Below are positions 12,438 to 23,500 of a stretch of 64,000 nucleotides of DNA, in pieces (position 1 is the stretch's first letter; each line of letters opens with the position of its first letter). The position numbers and the translations under genes were made by a program. A model generated the notes under the pieces. That model ran no database searches. It saw nothing but the letters and a program-made list of their open reading frames with translations, and had not been told where the DNA came from. Source of the DNA: Paragordius varius (Eukaryota; Nematomorpha); NCBI GenBank assembly GCA_964247055.1, contig OZ176050.1:13020001-13084000 (forward strand). The letters run 5' to 3'.

Positions 12438-15400
12438 ATTGCATCTATATTTGTTTACCCAAATAATATACCATTTACAGTTCAAATTCACCCTTGAACA
12501 ATTCAAATTTACCCTTGAACAATTCAAATTCACCCTAAAAATAAATTGTGTTTTCGAACTAATATAACTCATTAATATATAAAATATATCTTTATGGCAT
12601 AGTTTATTATTTTTTCAGTATTTTAATTAAAATATTAAAAATATAGGTTTTTAATCCAAAAAACATGTAATTCATTTGAGGGTAAATTTGAATTGTTCAA
12701 GGGTAAATTTAAATTGTAAATGAATTAGGTTTATAATATAAAGATTACTAGTAATTCTAGCCCTATAACAAGATTCTTATAAAAAGAGACATACAATCTA
12801 TTTTCTCTGTATTTATAAAGAATATGGGCGAAATTGTACAAATAGGATTCAAGATAAACAATTGCTGAAACGGTTTCTGGCAAAATATATAAAGTAAAAA
12901 ATAATTTGGAAATAGGAGTAAATATGATTATTTACTATTTTATCAGTAAAAATTCTAAAGCCAACAAAACTACAACTGCCAAAATAAAACCGTTATTTTA
13001 AGATTGATTCCGTTACAAAATATTCGGATCATGAAACTTTGTATTATAAAAATTTATAAAAATCTATCAATCTGATGTATTATATCATGATTATGCGTTT
13101 AAAAGCTTGTATTTACATACCAATAATAGAGACGACCAGCTTTGGACAATGCTATATCACTATACCATACCGCAACGATTGGATAACCCAGTGGGATTCT
13201 CTTATTCACATATGACGGAATTTCCGTATCGAATGATATGAATCCATTGGAGTTCACCTAAATTTAAGCAAAATGATACATGCAAATTTAGACAGATTAT
13301 TATTGATAAGGAATAGTTAAATTAACTTACTGCGAAATATACAGCTAAGGGCCCAGAGGCGTAGTTAAGGGGGTGAAAGGGGGACTTTTGCACCGGGCGC
13401 CATAGTTGAAGGGGCGCCGGATTTTAAAATTTTAATTTTATTTCAAAAAATAGATATTTTAAAGTTATTTAATTACAAAAAAATCACCCATTTATGAGTG
13501 GTCATGACCACGGTTTGAATTTGATGATTAACATTTTAAAATAGGGAGTCGCATAAAGGGGAACGGGGGCACCAGAAATGCAAGCTACGCCTCTGGTGGG
13601 TGAAATGCAAATATGAAAGGAAAAATTAGGAAACGAACCGCATTTTTGTCTTAAGTTCGAGTTCCGAAGAATATTTTTGACAAATTTTCGTTCCAGTCTT
13701 TTTGGCTAAATTATATTAATTTTGGGTATAATTTTTAAAAAAATTTATTACAGACAATCTATTAACGATGTTAGTGAAGAACCAAACATATAAGTATATA
13801 AATTGATTGTAAGAGTTACATTTCTCTTAATCTAAAAAATTAACTTTTTTAGCCTAATTTTAATGGAAAAATGTTAAAAAAAATAAGGTAAACTTTGTAT
13901 AATGTGACCAGATAGGCTGTGTTTCGCAGTATAGTACTGGATTTTCAGAAAAAAACTGTGACTGTACTGCGCCCACTTTTGTACTGCTTTTTGAAATTAA
14001 AAATTTTTTTTATAAATATATATATAAATTACCTTTGATATAGTACCCTTTGTAAAAATAACCCCATAATTTGTAAAGAAATGGTTCATTTTGCGGTAAA
14101 AACTAGATTGGCCTATTTTTAATTGGTTAATATTTTATTTTCTGATCAATTATACATAAAATTTCGAATCAGTCAAACCGCTTATGATTCAGCTTTTCGC
14201 GCAATGCGAAACTACTCGGACTCCACCGTAAGATTCGGGCTAATGGCTCTTTCACTCAAGGCATCGAGGTGCCCCAAAATTTTATATTAACAAAATTAAT
14301 TTATGATATTTATATAAATGTTTGATCAAGTTTAGAAAATTCATTTTTTGTTATAATTATCAAACGGAAAATTATATTGAAAATTGTTATTCCCGTAACA
14401 TATTATTTATTTATTATATATGGCATATGATTTCGAAATAACCTTTTTTCATAATAAAAAATTAGGAGTTTTTACGTTTTCTATACTCATTAGGTGGGAA
14501 GTATGATATTTCTTAATTATTTTTCTAACCTTTAATTTTTATTAGTTTTCTTATTTTTTTGCATAAAAAAATTTGAGATGTTTTGTTGAAGCGTACTTTA
14601 AATTATATTGAAACATGATTTTGAGATATAATATTCTAAATAATTCGATGATGCGGAACATTAATATAGGATCGAGAATTTTAATTTGAAGGTTTGTTTG
14701 CTTGAAAATTTTGGTGAATTTTCGTAAAAAACACAATTTTATTTAACATATTGAAAGCGAACAAATATTTTCATCAAAATTCTCAGTGAGAAAAATATTT
14801 AGCCATATATTGAAATATATATATAAAGTGTTTTAATAACATCCCAATTGTTTATATCCTTTCATCGTGCTCAAAATAGTATGAAGTATGCTTCAACACA
14901 ATTTTGCTAAAAATTAAATTTTTGAAATTATGCATTTTTTAAATAATAATTTAGTTGTTATCATAATTTGGCATATATTTAAAATTATTGCACAATGTCG
15001 GAATCTTGCGTTTATTTTAGGAGAACAGTCCATTTTAAAAGAGCCCAAAAATTTGGGACTTTCAGAGTCCACATCTAATTTAAAATTTTTAAAAATGTTT
15101 TGCTTTTTATAGGTAGTTTATGATATATTTTAGCGATATTCTTTGAAAAGCATTTAGCATTCACCAAAAAATATATTCGAGAAAATTGCGCACCTTTTGC
15201 AATTTTATACGCAGCACTTAACACAAAAGTGTGAATAATTTTCTTTGATAACTCGTAAAGGTTAGCAAAAGCACCATAATAATCCTGATATCTTATAAGA
15301 ATATGTATATATTTCATCAGGATATTTTTTTGTGGAAACTGTGTAATATACCCCACCGGTGGTCTAAAAACAGGCAAAGTATGTTTTAATTTTGTACTGA

Positions 15401-16010
15401 GTCAAAGTTTAAAATATCTTGTCACATTAACTTTGTATTTTTATTAATTTTTAAAACGTCCAAAAAATCTAATCTATCCCGATTCTTAACATTTTCAGTT
15501 TCAATCCCAAGAATAACACATAGATGCCCCTTGAATTAATAATAATAATAAAATTTTGTTAAAAAAAATACCTACATATAAATTTGTGAACTCCCGATCA
15601 TACAAATGGATTGGGGGATTTAATTCAATTTCATTCGAGCTTATTTCATCGATAGAGGGTAATGTGACACAATTGCGACTTTCATAGGGTAACATATAAC
15701 TGCGTGAAACAGCATAGACCCCCATTTGTCCACCAAAAGTGATTACAGTTAGCCATGAAATGAAAAGAATATGTAACAACTGTGGAATAAAAATAAAATC
15801 TGAGGCCCTTAGTTTTTTTGCCCTTGCACGAGGTTTAATAAAAGTATTGTCATATAGCAAATTATTTGAATGGTTGGTGTAGCCTTTAGATAGAATGTCG
15901 CCGTTGTAAAAATATGAAGAAAAATAACCCTGTAATGTAGAAAACAATGAGGATTGATGAATATTTTCAGTAGTGATTGCACTGTTTTTAGATTTTTTTA
16001 GTACTGTCAT
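1606..16010 (-). CDS. NID1: Nidogen (entactin), basement-membrane glycoprotein
   Basis: Twenty-three coding exons (high to low): 16010-15576, 13257-13121, 12388-12211, 11679-11545, 11059-10980, 10907-10822, 10366-10211, 9841-9605, 8978-8778, 8325-8185, 8065-7964, 7700-7584, 7386-7231, 7106-6954, 5392-5180, 4875-4564, 4413-4318, 3851-3660, 3288-3117, 2860-2703, 2217-2091, 1994-1876, 1724-1606. All phases match; the total is 1273 residues (human nidogen-1 is about 1247). Order: hydrophobic segment 72-93; NIDO domain about 108-350 (LYVNSNGFISFD; SNVGIPGVW); one EGF; G2F beta-barrel about 400-630 (SYVVSVDGRMYTALSGIP); six EGF-like modules including a calcium-binding DINEC type; a YWTD/LY propeller about 950-1210 with five YWTD-like motifs; a final EGF. 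In the known family G2F binds collagen IV and perlecan and the propeller binds laminin. No thyroglobulin type-1 module is seen. The true start is uncertain: a good acceptor (TTTATTTTTATTCCACAG, exon from 15779) lies just before the signal-like stretch, so an upstream first exon is possible. The symbol is by family. Confidence 0.95.
3313..3400. mobile_element. Fragment of the common TA-flanked MITE (family A)
   Basis: One decayed arm matching the family core AAAAGGACAACCATA after ACAAATATTTTTTTT. It lies in the nidogen intron just upstream of exon 19 (3117-3288) on the gene strand. The second arm is not evident. Confidence 0.55.
5625..6260. repeat. Unclassified GC-richer block with hairpins and a long G run
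   Basis: Inside a nidogen intron the composition changes abruptly. Two short perfect hairpins (GCTGCTACGCAGC and GAAGTCCTTCGGACTTC) stand directly before a run of 14 G, an A and 6 more G at about 5671-5691. About 560 bases of GC-richer sequence follow. Chance open frames cross it in two phases, but no known protein is encoded. It looks like an inserted repeat of unknown class; one copy only is seen here. Confidence 0.5.
6480..6815 (-). repeat. Dispersed repeat, copy 1 of 2
   Basis: On the minus strand this segment resembles 30149-30480 on the plus strand. Shared blocks include GCTTTCAGGCTA, TATGGTTAGAAAA, AATGCAAC and AAGGTATTAA in the same order. It sits in a nidogen intron. No coding capacity or clear ends; family not recognised. 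Confidence 0.6.
8346..8472. mobile_element. Palindromic MITE, family B
   Basis: A 127-bp foldback beginning CAGTAAGATCAATAAATGAT. Its arms contain ATGATTATCACGAAAAAAAC and the matching complement. It ends in ACTG and is flanked by TA on both sides. It lies in a nidogen intron 20 bases upstream of exon 10. A second, longer copy is at 10530-10754. Confidence 0.75.
9392..9560 (+). mobile_element. tRNA-derived SINE
   Basis: Contains a polymerase III B box, AGTTCGAACCCC, preceded at tRNA-like spacing by an A-box-like TAGTAGGTAGACCACC. A body containing TCAGGCAGGCGAGTGTTAAA follows and the element ends in an A-rich tail with AAAAAAAAGG. The ends of a real tRNA do not pair, so a SINE is more likely than a tRNA gene. 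It lies in nidogen intron 8, antisense to the gene. Confidence 0.7.
9884..10170. mobile_element. Family A MITE upstream of nidogen exon 8
   Basis: Inverted arms with the family core (ATTATACGGAC, AAGACAAATATTTTT and, inverted, AGTATGGTTGTCTTT), ending in TTTTTACTG and flanked by TA. The near end is about 41 bases from the 3' splice site of nidogen exon 8 (9841). Confidence 0.8.
10375..10527. mobile_element. Palindromic MITE, family C, at a nidogen splice acceptor
   Basis: Arms of about 50 bases begin CAGTAGCGTATGGCATAAAA and the complement ends ATGTCATACGCTACTG. TA is present at both ends. The low end is 6 bases from the acceptor AG of nidogen exon 7 (AG at 10368-10367), so the element forms the upstream part of that 3' splice site. 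Confidence 0.8.
10530..10754. mobile_element. Palindromic MITE, family B, second copy
   Basis: Begins CAGTAAGATAGAAAAATCAT with the family core ATTATCACGCAAAAACAAATG and ends AATCTTACTG. It is separated from the family C element to its left by a single shared TA. Confidence 0.75.
11135..11428. mobile_element. Family A MITE, near-complete copy
   Basis: Starts CAGTAAAAATTGAAATTA and ends in the inverted form TTTTTACTG, with TA on each side. Its arms carry ACGGACAAAACG, AAGACAAATATTTTT and AGTATGGTTGTCTTT. It is about 294 bases long with a non-palindromic centre and no coding capacity. A good reference copy, in nidogen intron 4. Confidence 0.85.
11740..12125. mobile_element. Large palindromic MITE, family D
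   Basis: Arms of roughly 150 bases start CAGTGGATTAAATAAAAAGA and end in the complement TCTTTTATTTAATCCACTG (with one base less). They share inner blocks such as AGGGCCATG and GGTAATGCT. The centre holds a second foldback around ACCATACTACTACG. Lies in nidogen intron 3. Confidence 0.8.
12478..12725. repeat. Foldback with internal direct repeats
   Basis: The left arm has three copies of AATTCAAATTCACCCTTGA, slightly varied. The right arm is the complement (GGGTAAATTTGAATTGTTCA, two copies). Related degenerate sequence occurs near 24917-24985 in the myosin gene. Probably a non-autonomous DNA element in a nidogen intron. Confidence 0.6.
13354..13595. mobile_element. MITE with CAGAGGCGTAG termini
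   Basis: Begins CAGAGGCGTAGTTAAGG and ends GCTACGCCTCTG, so the termini are inverted repeats. It carries the GC-rich CACCGGGCGCC block seen in CAGAGGCGTA-type elements, which occur widely in invertebrates. About 242 bases, in the first nidogen intron, with no coding capacity. Superfamily is not certain from the ends alone. Confidence 0.75.
14550..14920 (+). repeat. Dispersed repeat related to 41468-43060
   Basis: Shares ordered blocks with the two copies downstream of the CAP gene: AATTCGATGATGC, GGTTTGTTTGCTT and GAACAAATATTTTCATCAAA followed by ATTCT. No open frame of note and no clean ends. Lies in the first nidogen intron. Confidence 0.5.
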
Positions 16011-17573
16011 AACTATTCTTTAAAGATTTTTGGATAATCACAGTAGTATATGTATGAATTTCGATTTCTAATGTTAAATAAATTGAAAAAAAGTATATAG
16101 GGGGGCCGATAAGTTAAAATTAGATATTTGAGTTAAAATAAAAAATTTTATTGTTTACAAGTATACTTTAACTACCATTTGGTAAGCTGATGAAAAAGTT
16201 ATCAATACAAAAACCATAAAAACAGGGAGAAAGGGTTTCACTTTTTTATATACTTTATAATATTAAAATATAAAAAATGCTTAATATATAAATTCCCTTT
16301 TATAAACTCACAGAATTGATCAAACTTTCAATTGCTTCTTCCACACATAATGTAAAACCATGAGTGCGCATGTGTTAATTATATTATTACTATACTTTTT
16401 TTAGCATATTATGCCAATTGAAGTTATCATATTTTAGTATATATCATCATTCATTATATACAGTAGTTTATGATATTTTTAAGGATTCTCATTAAACATA
16501 ATTTTAAACGTAGATAAAAATTTTTTACCTATCAGTTTTTAGATTAATTAACTACACATACTAAAATTAACCTTGCATTCATTCCTTTCAAAAGTATGAA
16601 AATGTGTTAAAAAATTTCAAGGATAAAAATTGGAATCAACCTCATGTAATCTTGGAAAAATTTGTATTTTAACAAAAATCCCAAAAAATATATAATCTTT
16701 AATTAACTTGATGAGCATTAAAGTTTAAAATACCCTAAGGTTTTTTCCTTAAAAAACTATTTTGTTCTGATATAAAAGAAAATTTAAGAAATAGTTGGGT
16801 GAAATAATATTTTATTCACAGGTTTCAGCACCTTTTTTACCATGCTGCACTTATCATCAATTTTTTCTTACAACCCCCTAATAATCTACGTCTGTACTTA
16901 TCTTAAGGGTCTGCAGAACGGTTTCTGATTGATAAAGCTATGTAAGTAACCAATTAAAATTAATTTAAATTTTAATCGTGAAAATAATTTTGATAGAAAT
17001 GATTAAATAAGTAAGTTTAAATGAGAGTTTGATGGTTGAGGATATAGAGAAAGTAAGAATATTTCACTGCTTTCCTTGATCTAATCTATGTTCCCCAGTT
17101 TGACAATCTCTGGCTGAATCTTTTAGTCAGGAAGTTTTTGCGAAACTAATTTGGTCATGGGTTTTTGGCGTTAATTTTTTATATATATTTATATATCCAA
17201 TTTACAGATAAACTAATTTATTCAACTATTGGTGTAGATAGTATTTAAATTATATTAACAAAAGTTTCCGTAGATTTTCGCATAAAAAAGCTTTCAGAAT
17301 GTTAGTTGAGTAAGGGTAACAATCTGTAATATTTTTTAGGTTTTTAAAGATGTCAAATTTTTCGTAAAATGGTCGGTATATTTATCTTATAAGTTATATA
17401 TATCATCAAAGATTTTTTTAATTTATGTCATTTTTCCACAATCGAAATCATTATAGGGGTAGGAAAGGGGACATATATTAAAGCATTTTAGAAAGGTTCT
17501 AAATAAATTAATTTTATGCTGTATTTTTTAAAAAAAAACCTAATTTTAATATAATATATTAATATCTTTTTTA
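16011..17573. promoter_or_regulatory. Divergent spacer between nidogen and myosin starts
   Basis: About 1.56 kb between two genes read in opposite directions, so it should hold both promoters. No convincing TATA/initiator pair stands out against the AT-rich background. It may also hold an undetected 5' exon for nidogen. Confidence 0.4.
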
Positions 17574-20500
17574 ATGGGTACATCAAAACGCAAAAGTAAC
17601 GGAGGCCGAAAATCATCATTGGCTTATCATAAAGTATCCCATTTATATGACACTCGCGACACTTCAGGTATATTACGAAAATTTGATTTTTAAATTTTAT
17701 TTTTTTTTTATAAAAAATATTTTGAAATTAATTAATAAATATTTTTGGAATACATGGCTCAACAGGGGTTCCTGATATGGTTTTACTGGAAAATTATCAG
17801 TCCGAGGATGCTTTTATCGCTAATTTGAAGATTCGTTACGACAATGATATTATTTACGTAACTAACAATTTTTATTTAACTCTGAAAGCGTTAAATATAT
17901 AAAATTAAATAATTTTTTCCAAAAAAAAGTTAAATTTACATATGTATTATAAATACAGTTAAAATTAAATTTATACGGACAAAACGAAAAAATATAAAGA
18001 CAAATATTTTTTTTAAAAGACAACCCCAAACTTTTTGAATCTAAATTTTTATAATGATAACTCATTGTTTTAAACTATAAAGTAGGAAATCAAGTTGTAA
18101 ATTGAGAACACAAGCAATTTATGTAGGATACGATTGAAATTAAATTATTTTAATATAAATTAAGATTTAAAAAAGTAGAGTTGTCTTTTAGATAAAAATA
18201 TTTGTCTTTATATTTTTACTTTTTGTCCGTATAATTTCATTTTTTATATTTTTATTTTGACATATTCATAGACGTACATTGGTTCTGTCCTTATAGCTAT
18301 AAATCCGTACAAAAATATTCCTATTTACTCGCCCGAATTTATAAATAAATATCGTGGGGTCAATTTGTTTGAGATGCCGCCTCATATGTAAACATTTTAT
18401 TTTTATTACTTTATTTTACATTACTTAAAACTATTATTATTAATCCGATTTCTATTTTAATGCGAGATAATTAAATTTTAAATAAAATAAAGGTTTAACA
18501 TACCCAATATCTTATAGTTGAACCTTATTCGAAATAAGGTTAAAAGGTTTTTATACATTTTTAAAGTTATGGAATATCTTTAATTTTAACAAGTTTTTTA
18601 ACTTAGTAAATATTTTAAATTAGCGACATTACGATATAGGGACTTTACTTATGGTTAAAAAGTCTAATAGATAAAAACATAAATATAAAATGTCAGCAAG
18701 TATAGATTTTTTGTCCTTGCTTAATAAATCCCATAAAAAGCATAAACCCGCTTTCAATCTTCCATCCTTTTCAATAATATAACTGTTAATTGTACGATCT
18801 ACCTTTTTAAATATCAAAAATGGAAAAGTTACATATCCTTAATTTTTATTTAAAATTTTTTTTCATAATTCAAATAGATTTGCGCTATCTGACGTGGCCT
18901 ACCGTGCCATGATGGCCAATCAATCGAATCAAAGCGTTTTAATTTCAGGTGAAAGTGGAGCTGGAAAAACCGAATCTATGAAAAGAATAATTTTATATAT
19001 TGCCGCCGCTTCTCATCACACACCTGAAGTTGAACGCATAAGAGAAAAACTTCAAATATCGGTACCTGTCCTTGAAGCCCTGGGTAATGCTAAAACCAAC
19101 AGGAATGATAATTCGAGCAGATTTGGGAAATATATGGATATCCAGTTTAATTATATGGTGAGTGTTTTTAGGCTATTTGTGAACTTTTGGGTTATAAAAT
19201 TATGCGATTTGAGAAAATTGAATATATATTTATGCAGACAAAACGTAAAAACACAAATATAAATATTTGTTTCCCAAAGACTATACTTTTTTAACCTTGA
19301 TTATTCCTATAAAGTTTATTTAATTATAATTGTAAAGTATATACTACTTTTCAATTTAAAACTATAAGTTTACTTAAAAAAATTAAGCTTAAAAAGGAAC
19401 AGCAGTCATTGGAAAATATTTGCCTTTATGTTTCCAAGTTTTGTCTGTCAAATTTCAATTTTCACTGTATATATATAGGGTTCCATTGTCGGTGCCAAAG
19501 TTACCAGTTATTTGTTGGAAAAATCGCGTGTCGTAAACCAGAATAAAGGTGAACGAAATTTCCACATATTTTATCAAATATTCAAGGATCCAGCCATAAC
19601 TGAAGCCCTCTTACTGGATTCGGAACCCGGAAATTACCATTATATTATGCAGGTATTACAGTGATATCTTAAAACATTACGCGTTTCAACTAATTACTAA
19701 ATAGGTATGTTTGAGTTCAAAATAAAAGTATATTTAAATTATATCTCAAATTTTATGGTATGGCCACCGATTAGTTTGCTAATAAATCAACAATTTTTAT
19801 TGGTTTAAACCGTATATTGGACCTTATTTTTTTGCTTTTATGGTGTTTTAGAGGGAAACAATAACGGTAGCCAGTTTAGACGATGCCAAAGACCTTAAAG
19901 TTATCCGGGAAGGTTTTCGTTCTTGTGTATTAACTATTGACGAAGAAAACGTAAAGATTATTAAATTTATTTACCGTTAAAATTGATATTATACAGTCAA
20001 AAAGTAAAAACATATAGTCAAATATTTTTTTTAAAAGACAACCATTCTTTCTAGCCTTTCTTATATTGAAATTTAATTGAATCTAATAGTAGTTCTATGT
20101 TATAGTTAGTAAAAATCAATGAGTTATATTTAAAATATTATAAAAAATATTTGTCCTTACGATTTGTCAATTTTATTATTTAGAAAAATATATAACCACA
20201 CTAAATATGTTTTAGGCACTGTTTAGCGTTATAGGGGCCATTTTACATTTGGGTCAGATAGATTTTGCCGAAAAAAGTGGAAAACTTGAGATGACTAAAA
20301 CTGAACACCTGGAGTACGCTTGTAAGGTATCAATATATAAAATAGACCAAAAGTTTGTTGTGTATGAAATACAATATATTTTAGAATTCTCAAAAAAAAT
20401 TAACCTTTAATATTTATTTTTTAGCTGCTAAATTGCCCTCAAGCTAAAATGTTAAATGCCATGCTTCATCGAAAAATTACCAGTGGAAGGGAAATGGTAA

Positions 20501-23500
20501 GTTTTACCTCTTCGCTTTTAATGCACAATTAATGGAAAAATTCATAAAACGCAAACTATTAAAAAAGATTTAAACGAAAAAATTGGCAAAAAGATTAGAA
20601 TATTTAACCAAATAAAAAATAAAAACCAATTAAAAATAATCTAATGAAACAAGCTCTAGTATAACACAGATTTCTAACTGTTTTTATTGGAATTAGAGCC
20701 AAAACCACAAACCCTTTTTTCAGAATCCTTTCGGAACAAAAAAATTCAAAAACGATTGGAGCACGGTTTTGAATTATTTGGAATTACGCATATTTAATAT
20801 TTTTAATATTTAACACAATGTTAACCTTATATATAAAGCATGAAAATTTTGGGGTTTTTACCTTTATGTGTTGTGTTAACTGTCTCAACCAAAAATTAAA
20901 ATAACGGTTTAAAAATGTGAAACAAAAATCAAAACCATCTAATCAAAAACAATGGAACTGGTAAATAATCTGTTTTGGTTAGAGCCCAAACAATTTTCCA
21001 GGCCTTCCAAAATTTCTGCGGAATGTTGCTTCCAGTTTTTGGAAAAAAATTTAATTACACAAATTTTACATTTGACCAATAAGCGCTCAAGCATTTGTGA
21101 CTTCTGGTGCAGTTTTTATTTAAGTTAATAAATATATATATGTTTATATGTTAAAATCTCAAATTGGCGTCACTTGATAGCGTTTCTTGCATATTACCAA
21201 CCTATATAACCGAAAACCCATTTATTGTTATTGAAATAAATATTTAGACAATTGCGAATCTGACAAAATCGGAAGCATATTATGCTCGTGATGCCTTGGC
21301 CAAAACCATTTATGAAAGATGTTTTCTTTGGTTAGTTGAACGCCTCAATGCAAGTCAAGCATGTCAAGTATAATAATTTTTGGCAATATACAGGTATTAA
21401 ATATAATTTATATTTAAATATAAGTAATTAAGCCAAAAAACCGATATGGTTAGCTAACGACAAAATTATATTAATTACAGTAAAATATTATATTATACGG
21501 ACAAAAGGTAAAAATAGAAGACAAATATTTTTTTTCAAAAAAAGTTGTTTAAACTGATTGTTTAAATGAAAAAGTATGTAGATATGTACAGTAACTGAAA
21601 TTATACGGATAAAACATAAAAAGATAAAGTCAAATATTTTTTTCTAAAAGACAACCATACTGTTTAAGATTTATATCAATATAACTCATTGTTTAAAATG
21701 GAAAAGTGTGAAATAGAGATACATAATACTAACACATCAATTCCATATTTTAAAATTGTAACTAAATAGCTTATATGAAAAAAATTAAGATATTAAAAAT
21801 ATGGTTGTCTTTTTGGCTTTATATTTTTACGATTTGTCCGTATGATTTCAATTTTTACTGTATATTGGTATCAGCTTTTTTACAATTTCAATTTAATAAG
21901 TTGTATAGAAAAAAATTAAGGTTTAAAAGAGTATGGTTGTCTTTTAAAAAATATTTGTCTATATATTAGGATTTATCTGTAAAATTTCATTTTACACTGT
22001 ATATATATGGTTTATAGATTGAAGGCGGATATAAATGTAGATTGGGACTGCTTGACATCTTTGGATTTGAAATATTTACCCTTAATAGGTAACATTAAAT
22101 GTTTCCTACCTAATAAATCACAACCAAAATAATAAATTGCTATTAATTTCAGTTTTGAACAATTATGCATTAATTTTTGCAATGAAAAACTCCATCAATT
22201 ATTTATTGAGAAAACGCTGAAGGAAGAACAGGAAGATTATATGAGGGAAGGAATCGAAGTAAGAAGTTTTAAGTTCATTTACACAAATAGTATTTATTGT
22301 TTTATGTGGCTACATTTTTTTAACCGTTTTATGTTTAAAATTTGATTGATATTACATAAGCGTCTTATCAATCAATATTTTACCACATATTATTTAAATT
22401 GTGAACGCTTTAGCCTTGAAAAAAAACTTGGAATATCCATTAAATTAAATCATTTTCAATCCATTTGCAGATATTTATAATGTCAGAATGTATTAATTTT
22501 GTTTCATTCCAGTAATAATCATCGTTAATCATTTATTTAGTGGATCCCGATCGAATATACCGACAACACTCCAATCTGTTTACTGCTACAGGGATCACCT
22601 AATGGAATTTTATCCTTATTAGTATATACACATATTATAATAAAATTTTGATTTAACTTAAAGCATTTAAGTAATTTTTAATAATGTCCATAATATTAGG
22701 ATGAAGAATGCTTAATGCCTGGAAATCGAACTGATCTCACTTTACATGCCAGGTTTCAAGATAAACTTAAGGAGAATAAGGCTTTTGCGACGCGAACCGC
22801 AGGTGGTTTAGATAAGGAGGCTCGTAAAAATTTGAAACCTGATGTAAGCAAAAATTGAAATACTACGCTTTTTCAATGTTTTATTGCTTACTAATTTATA
22901 ATTAGAAAGTTGGGTTTTTAATCCGTCTGAAAAATAACTGGGGTTAGAGGTTCATGAAGACAATCAAGGGTTATAAACCGTCAATAAGAATCACTAAGCG
23001 TATGCATGTTGCAATTAATAAATTAAAACTAATTTAACCCTTAAATATGTTTCAATAACGTATTTAATATCTTTTAACAATAATTTAATAATTTTTCTAC
23101 TTTTTACTATTCGTAATTTTAAAATCAGGTATTTATCCATTAAATATTTCAGTTATCTATAAAACTCATGTTTTATTTTATTGACTGGTCAGTAAGCAAT
23201 CAGAACGTCATGAATGCGTTTGCAAATGCATCTGGCCTAATCTAACCATACACATATTTATTGGACTTATTTACGGAAACTTTTTTGTAGAATTGTCCAA
23301 TTTTTACCTCACTGTCATCTTAAATATTTAACATTTTGTAAAAAAATTTATACCTTAAATGAAAATTTCTTAATTTATTTATAAATTTATTTAGGAATTC
23401 AAAATAAAGCATTATGCTGGAGAAGTGGTTTACAGTGTCGTTGGTAATTTTTATGTATATTTTGTATATTTATTAAATATATATTTAATGGATCTTTGTT

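Noticed and set aside
15075-15377. 100-codon minus-strand gene
   Set aside because: Lies wholly in nidogen intron 1, has chance-like composition and no recognisable domain.
17862-18065. Minus-strand 67-codon gene
   Set aside because: Chance frame over a family A MITE arm in myosin intron 2.
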